Below are positions 33,209 to 36,880 of a DNA stretch of 36,880 bases, piece by piece. The DNA lies in contig JAHDHI010000002.1 in NCBI GenBank assembly GCA_020631395.1, positions 66,100-102,979 of the forward strand, given 5' to 3'. Made by a program: the position numbers and the translations under genes. Position 1 is the stretch's first letter. Every line of letters starts with the position of its first letter. The stretch is from Bizionia sp. (GTDB taxonomy: Bacteria > Bacteroidota > Bacteroidia > Flavobacteriales > Flavobacteriaceae). The notes under the pieces were generated by a model that did not search any database, was not told the DNA's origin, and was given only the letters and a program-made list of their open reading frames with translations.

Positions 33209-35227
33209 TTAATTTGGGGCAATTATCTCAATGGTTGTTCCTATGTTTGCCTTTGTATCTATGTTTAAAATACCGTTGATCTCCTTTACACGAGATCTCA
33301 TATTTTTAAGACCGATACCTTGTTTGACCTTACTTGTATCAAAACCTGAGCCGTTGTCTTTTATCGTTAAAGATATTAAATTATTTTTATGCTTGAATGC
33401 CACGTCTACCTTTTCGGCTTTTGCGTGTTTGTATATGTTTTGAAGCGACTCTTGAATGATCCTGTAAAAGTGTATCTTGGTTTTATTGGATATGGAATCC
33501 CAATTGATGTCTTGATCTCCAATAATTGTGCTGTCCAAATTGTAAGCCAACGTCTGCGTCTCTACCAAAGTATTAACAATGTCCAAAAATCCTGAGTGTG
33601 CAATAAAGTCGGTGTTAAGGTCATGGGACACTTTGCGTATGTCTTGCTCAATTACCTTGAGTTCGTTGATGTAATTCTCCCTGTTTGCCGCTGCTTCTTT
33701 TGTTTTGCTCAAGTTCAAACTGTCTAAGCTCAATCTGGCACCAAACAACCGTCCAAGTATGCCATCGTGCAATTCTTGAGAAATTCGCTTCTTCTCCAAT
33801 GCCCTAGCCTCATCCATTTTGTCCTGCTGGGAAAGCATCAAATTGTAAATTTCCTCATTTGCTTTTTGTTGTTGTTGAGCTAGCTGTAACTCTTTGTTCT
33901 TCTCGCGTTGTGTTTTCAAAATGTATAAAAAGAACAATGTCAACAAAAGGCCTCCTGAAAACACCAAAAGCCATAGATTTTGTCTGGATATTTGTTCTTT
34001 TTCCTGCTTTATGACATCTGTTTCATAATCGATCCTCGCAAATTTGTTTCTTATGGCTCTTTCAGCCAAAACCAAGCTATCATTTAATTTAATATGATCA
34101 AAGAGATATGCTTTCGATGGTTCCCCTTCCTCTATCTTCGATTTCAAGATCAATGTGTTTAGGATATTCTTGTTCCAATTCATTTTTTTGGCGATACGAT
34201 AAGCTTCATTGGCATAATGAAGCGCTGAATCCTTGATTTCGTTTTTTAGAAAGAATTCCGAAAACTGCTCGCTTGTATTCATGATTTCGAATTCGTCCTT
34301 TTCAAGTTTAGCTACACTCAAAGACGCCCTAAAAAGTGTCTCCACCGTATCTTTGTTTTTATTGCCATCCAACAATTTGCAATAGGCCAAACTGGAAAGC
34401 AAGGATGCATAGGTACTTGGGTCTTCTTTTTTTATCTTTTCATCTTCAAGGATTTTCAATAGCCTTCTGTTGGCCTCCTTAAAATGACCTTTCCTTCTGT
34501 AAAGTATGGCTATGTTCGTTCTCGAATATAAATTTATTAAATAATTGTCTTTTATCTTGTTGCTATAGCTCAATGCTTCATTATGGTATTCTATGGCTTT
34601 GTCATAACTATTGATCTCGCTTGAGATGATCCCTATCAAGTTATGAAAAGACCACAATACATCGTAAATCTGTTCGCTCTTAGGAAGTTCTTTCAATATT
34701 TTTATCCCTTCAATCGCATTGATCTCGCTCCCTATGAAATCCCTTTCTGCCCGTTGTACTTTTGCCATCCCCAACAAAATGTCGGCTTCATATTTCTTTT
34801 TGTTGCTGGAATTGTAAAACTTTCTTGCCTTGTAATAATAGAAGTAAGCACTATCCACCTTATTTGTCTCATGGAAATGATATCCTAGATTGTGGGAGGC
34901 AAAGGCCATCCTCAAAGTATCCTTCAATCTTGAAGCTAGTTTTAAGTTCTTGTAATTAATATGATACAAGGAATCAACGTCTCCATTAATTATAAACAGA
35001 TAGGACAAAATCCTATTGCTTGCCAAAATAGTGCTATCTTCTCTTGTCTTATTTGAAAGATCGATGGCTTTTTTAGCATGGATGAAACGACTTTCTATTT
35101 TAATCGACTTATTGTTCGCAGAATCTCGAAGTCTATAAATGTTTTCATAAAGCAACTCTTTCCTATCTTGGCAAAAAGCCTGACAAGCAAATAAGATTGA
35201 AAGCAAAAACGTAAAAAAATATCGCAA
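33209..35227 (-). CDS. Sensor histidine kinase with extracytoplasmic TPR domain (HisKA_3)
   Basis: A 672-aa kinase. It has a signal peptide (to about residue 20), TPR-like helical repeats (about 50-400; YHFHETNKVDSAYFYYYKA, EINSYDKAIEYHNEALSY, IKDSALHYANEAYRIAKK), a single membrane segment at 418-437, a coiled coil (440-475), and a HisKA_3 domain with H487 in RISQELHDGILGRL. An HATPase domain follows with N597, DNGSGFD at 624-630 and GIGLKNMRSRV at 637-647. The TPR part should lie outside the cytoplasm and sense a protein or peptide. The start is TTG at 35227; the in-frame TAA two codons upstream and the intact signal peptide decide this. It is followed by its regulator (21 nt) and preceded by the 60-aa peptide array. 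Confidence 0.93.
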   Translation of the reverse strand: MRYFFTFLLSILFACQAFCQDRKELLYENIYRLRDSANNKSIKIESRFIHAKKAIDLSNKTREDSTILASNRILSYLFIINGDVDSLYHINYKNLKLASRLKDTLRMAFASHNLGYHFHETNKVDSAYFYYYKARKFYNSSNKKKYEADILLGMAKVQRAERDFIGSEINAIEGIKILKELPKSEQIYDVLWSFHNLIGIISSEINSYDKAIEYHNEALSYSNKIKDNYLINLYSRTNIAILYRRKGHFKEANRRLLKILEDEKIKKEDPSTYASLLSSLAYCKLLDGNKNKDTVETLFRASLSVAKLEKDEFEIMNTSEQFSEFFLKNEIKDSALHYANEAYRIAKKMNWNKNILNTLILKSKIEEGEPSKAYLFDHIKLNDSLVLAERAIRNKFARIDYETDVIKQEKEQISRQNLWLLVFSGGLLLTLFFLYILKTQREKNKELQLAQQQQKANEEIYNLMLSQQDKMDEARALEKKRISQELHDGILGRLFGARLSLDSLNLSKTKEAAANRENYINELKVIEQDIRKVSHDLNTDFIAHSGFLDIVNTLVETQTLAYNLDSTIIGDQDINWDSISNKTKIHFYRIIQESLQNIYKHAKAEKVDVAFKHKNNLISLTIKDNGSGFDTSKVKQGIGLKNMRSRVKEINGILNIDTKANIGTTIEIIAPN

Positions 35228-35345
35228 TTTTTAATCATATTAATTTTCTTCTCTAAATGTAAAATAATTTAAAGAAATAGCTTTATAAAACATAACTTAA
35301 TCATAAGAGTCCCTTAACAATTTAAAGATTTTTTATTATTGTTGA

Positions 35346-35528
35346 TTATCCGTTTTCTGGGGGAGTATTCCCTTTATCCCTCTCCGTAAAAGCGGTAAGC
35401 TTGGATTTGGCATGTTTCACCTCTTTGTTTGGATTGTCATCAATTGGCTCTACTTCGGATGATGGCAATACCGCCGTCAACAATCCGATTGTGAAGAGTG
35501 CCAGCAATGTGATTTTTAGTGTTTTCAT
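35346..35528 (-). CDS. 60-aa exported peptide, array copy 1
   Basis: A 60-aa protein of no family I recognise. Residues 1-20 are a positively charged start and hydrophobic helix (MKTLKITLLALFTIGLLTAV), a signal peptide or membrane anchor. The remaining 36-40 residues are charged: acidic first (SSEVEPIDDNPNKE), then basic (VKHAKSKLTAFTERDKGN), ending in TPPENG. Copy 2 encodes the identical protein. It is the array copy closest to the kinase gene, 118 nt upstream of its start. The repeated, conserved form supports real expression and function rather than a chance ORF. Confidence 0.82.
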   Translation of the reverse strand: MKTLKITLLALFTIGLLTAVLPSSEVEPIDDNPNKEVKHAKSKLTAFTERDKGNTPPENG

Positions 35529-35571
35529 GATTGTTTGTTTTTTATAGTTTAAGTTTTGTTGGTTTTATAGA

Positions 35572-35754
35572 TTATCCGTTTTCTGGGGGAGTATTCCCTT
35601 TATCCCTCTCCGTAAAAGCGGTAAGCTTGGATTTGGCATGTTTCACCTCTTTGTTTGGATTGTCATCAATTGGCTCTACTTCGGATGATGGCAATACCGC
35701 CGTCAACAATCCGATTGTGAAGAGTGCCAGCAATGTGATTTTTAGTGTTTTCAT
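35572..35754 (-). CDS. 60-aa exported peptide, array copy 2
   Basis: The protein is identical to copy 1 and the whole 226-bp unit appears identical, which points to a very recent duplication or ongoing gene conversion. It has the hydrophobic export helix at residues 5-20, the acidic-then-basic mature part and the TPPENG end. The spacer to copy 1 is 43 bp. Confidence 0.82.
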   Translation of the reverse strand: MKTLKITLLALFTIGLLTAVLPSSEVEPIDDNPNKEVKHAKSKLTAFTERDKGNTPPENG

Positions 35755-35797
35755 GATTGTTTGTTTTTTATAGTTTAAGTTTTGTTGGTTTTATAGA

Positions 35798-35980
35798 TTA
35801 TCCGTTTTCTGGGGGAGTATTCCCTTTATCCCTCTCCGTAAAAGCGGTAAGCTTGGATTTGGCATGTTTCACCTCTTTGTTTGGATTGTCATCAATTGGC
35901 TCTACTTCGGATGATGGCAATACCGCCGTCAACAATCCGATTGAGAAGAACGCTAGCAATGTGATTTTTAGAGTTTTCAT
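35798..35980 (-). CDS. 60-aa exported peptide, array copy 3 (mosaic)
   Basis: The mature part is identical to copies 1 and 2, but the export helix reads LLAFFSIGLL, as in copy 4, instead of LLALFTIGLL. At DNA level the first 50 bp or so of the gene match copy 4 and the rest matches copies 1 and 2, so the unit looks like a recombinant. The spacer to copy 2 is 43 bp. Confidence 0.82.
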   Translation of the reverse strand: MKTLKITLLAFFSIGLLTAVLPSSEVEPIDDNPNKEVKHAKSKLTAFTERDKGNTPPENG

Positions 35981-36024
35981 GATTATTTGTTTTTTATAGT
36001 TTAAGTTTTGTTTGTTTTAATAGG

Positions 36025-36207
36025 TTATCCGTTTTCTGGGGGAGTATTACTTTTAGCCCTATACATAGAATCTGTTAACTTGGACTTTACGTGCTTTACC
36101 TCTTCTTTAGAATTGTAATTAATCGAATCTATTACTGAAGATGGCAATACGGCCGTCAACAATCCGATTGAGAAGAACGCTAGCAATGTGATTTTTAGAG
36201 TTTTCAT
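36025..36207 (-). CDS. 60-aa exported peptide, array copy 4 (divergent)
   Basis: It has the same length and export helix (LLAFFSIGLL) as copy 3, but the mature part has diverged: SSVIDSINYNSKEE replaces the acidic stretch, and KHVKSKLTDSMYRAKSN precedes the unchanged TPPENG. The acidic segment and the middle of the basic segment vary, whereas KSKLT and TPPENG are kept. This pattern fits a functional C-terminal half. Confidence 0.78.
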   Translation of the reverse strand: MKTLKITLLAFFSIGLLTAVLPSSVIDSINYNSKEEVKHVKSKLTDSMYRAKSNTPPENG

Positions 36208-36246
36208 AATTGTCTGCTTTTATAGTTTAGTTTGTAGATTTATAGA

Positions 36247-36430
36247 CTATCCATTTTCTTGGAGAGTCCTTCCTCTTTCCCGATTTCTGGAAGCTGTTAA
36301 TTTGGATTTGGAGTGTTTAGCTTCATTGTTCAGATTGTCATTAACCAAGTCAATTTCCTAAGATGGCAATACTACCGTCAATAATCCAATTGAGAAAAAC
36401 GCTACCAATGTGATTTTTAGGTATTTTCAT
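36247..36430 (-). pseudogene. 60-aa exported peptide, array copy 5 (frameshifted, nonsense)
   Basis: The copy can be followed over its whole length but is broken twice. One extra base just after the first codons (gtattttcat on the + strand instead of gttttcat) shifts the frame, and a TAG replaces the codon after LPS in the middle of the gene. Read through, it would give an export helix ITLVAFFSIGLL and a mature part with KHSKSKLTASRNRERGR ending in LQENG. It is the most upstream unit and has a 39-bp spacer to copy 4. Confidence 0.8.
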
Positions 36431-36880
36431 AATTGTATGTTTTATAATGTAAAGATTTGTTGATTATAATTAATTGTACTCAACATCTTTATAACAACAT
36501 CAAAAAGGTATCGCTATAAAATTATAGTGAGAGTGCTTTTGCACTAAAAAACATAATTATACATACAGGCAAGCATACTAAACATACTTGCTCAGTTACA
36601 ATGGATATTTAATCTTTTGTCAATACAGTATTATTGCAAAGGGTTTTTAACAAAAGATTAGCTAATATAATGTTTTTAATAAAAAAAAAATTCATATAGA
36701 GAGATTAAATATTCCGTTAAACAATTAAAATCAGTCTTTTAAGAATAAAAAAACTCCGTTTCTAATCAATTTGCAAGAAAAGTAAATGAATTAACAATGC
36801 TGAGACATCAATTGTTGACAAGTTGTGGATCATTCTCAAAAGTTGTGGGAGGATTGAGATAAGATTGTGATCTTTGCAAA
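36431..36880. other. Gene-free AT-rich region upstream of the peptide array
   Basis: I find no gene in these 450 bases. Leftward transcription of the array must start here, but I cannot choose a single -7 element with confidence. Two small palindromes are present: CTATAA-AA-TTATAG at 36514-36527 and AGTGC-TTTT-GCACT at 36532-36545, close together and about 85-115 bp before copy 5, possible regulator sites or RNA hairpins. Near the right edge AAGTTGTGG occurs twice (36821-36850). Confidence 0.45.
36868..36876 (+). promoter_or_regulatory. Possible rightward promoter -7 element at window end
   Basis: The sequence TGATCTTTG followed by CAAA resembles the strong Bacteroidota -7 pattern (TAnnTTTGC) with one mismatch, and would drive a gene starting just outside the window. 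The product is not visible. Confidence 0.3.

Larger units (their letters stand above)
35344..36430 (-). repeat. Tandem array of five 60-codon peptide genes (226-227 bp units)
   Basis: Five head-to-tail units carry the same small gene on the - strand. The starts of successive units are 226, 226, 227 and 222 bp apart. Units 1 and 2 (nearest the kinase) look identical over all 226 bp, spacer included. Unit 3 differs only at its gene start and in its spacer, unit 4 is clearly diverged, and unit 5 is broken. Spacers of about 40 bp are T-rich on the + strand and contain no clear promoter or terminator, so one transcript from upstream of unit 5 is likely. Confidence 0.92.

Noticed and set aside
35531..35999. 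Two 80-codon frames on the + strand of the peptide array
   Set aside because: They are antisense copies created by the repeats. The - strand frames have better starts, export signals and substitutions that keep the mature motif.
35344..36430. Regular repeats resembling a CRISPR or satellite array
   Set aside because: Units of 226 bp are far too long for CRISPR repeats, have no unique spacers, and each contains an intact or decayed coding frame; no cas genes are near.
36815..36835. TTGTGGATC near the right edge as a DnaA box and replication origin
   Set aside because: Only one near-match is present, with no cluster of boxes, no AT-rich unwinding element of clear form and no dnaA or dnaN gene in view.

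Overview
The window is a chromosomal segment of a flavobacterium (Bacteroidota, probably Flavobacteriaceae). The evidence is AT-rich DNA, a type IX secretion C-terminal sorting domain, a BlaI/M56-TonB pair, a TPR-containing sensor kinase, DUF4230 and DUF4440 proteins, promoter -7 elements of the TAnnTTTG type, and A-rich leaders without Shine-Dalgarno sequences. I see no rRNA, tRNA, IS element, prophage or CRISPR array.

Layout. (1) 1-3262, + strand: a galactose operon with the end of a sodium:sugar symporter, galK, a small exported DUF4440 protein and galT. (2) 3263-6367: a 0.6 kb gap, then a large BNR/Asp-box protein carrying both a lipobox and a T9SS sorting domain. (3) 6467-17932, - strand: an eight-gene operon with a complete trans-4-hydroxy-L-proline to 2-oxoglutarate pathway (epimerase, FAD D-hydroxyproline dehydrogenase, deaminase, semialdehyde dehydrogenase) interleaved with four peptidases (two M24 prolidase/aminopeptidase P proteins, an S9 DPP-like lipoprotein and a DUF885 lipoprotein). 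A divergent AraC regulator lies at 18072-18911. The unit reads as a module for using collagen-type, proline/hydroxyproline-rich peptides. (4) 18970-24043, - strand: phnA, an MmcQ/YjbR protein, a possible 45-aa ORF, and an operon of an outer-membrane protein, ruvC, hemW, a cyclase-family hydrolase and a DUF4230 protein. hemW appears to start at an ATC codon. (5) 24118-27919, + strand: a flippase-like membrane protein, a GT2 glycosyltransferase, an outer-membrane protein and a Bax-inhibitor-1 protein. (6) 27987-31608, - strand: BlaI repressor, M56-TonB sensor protease, TPR protein and a TonB-like lipoprotein, preceded by three AACTA-N6-TAGTT operator-like sites. DUF456 diverges from it. (7) 32507-36430, - strand: a NarL-type response regulator, a TPR sensor histidine kinase, and directly upstream a tandem array of four intact genes plus one decayed gene for 60-aa exported peptides in 226-227 bp units.

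The best candidate for an undescribed system is region 7. The small exported peptides share a mature motif (KSKLT...R...PPENG) and sit next to a kinase whose extracytoplasmic part is built of TPRs, a peptide-binding fold. The array shows recent exact duplication, a mosaic unit and a decaying edge copy. A peptide-ligand role is inference. The other main points are the hydroxyproline/peptidase operon, the BlaI operator triplet, the ATC-start hemW, and a pair of TTACGG/CCGTAA palindromes next to a possible short RNA.
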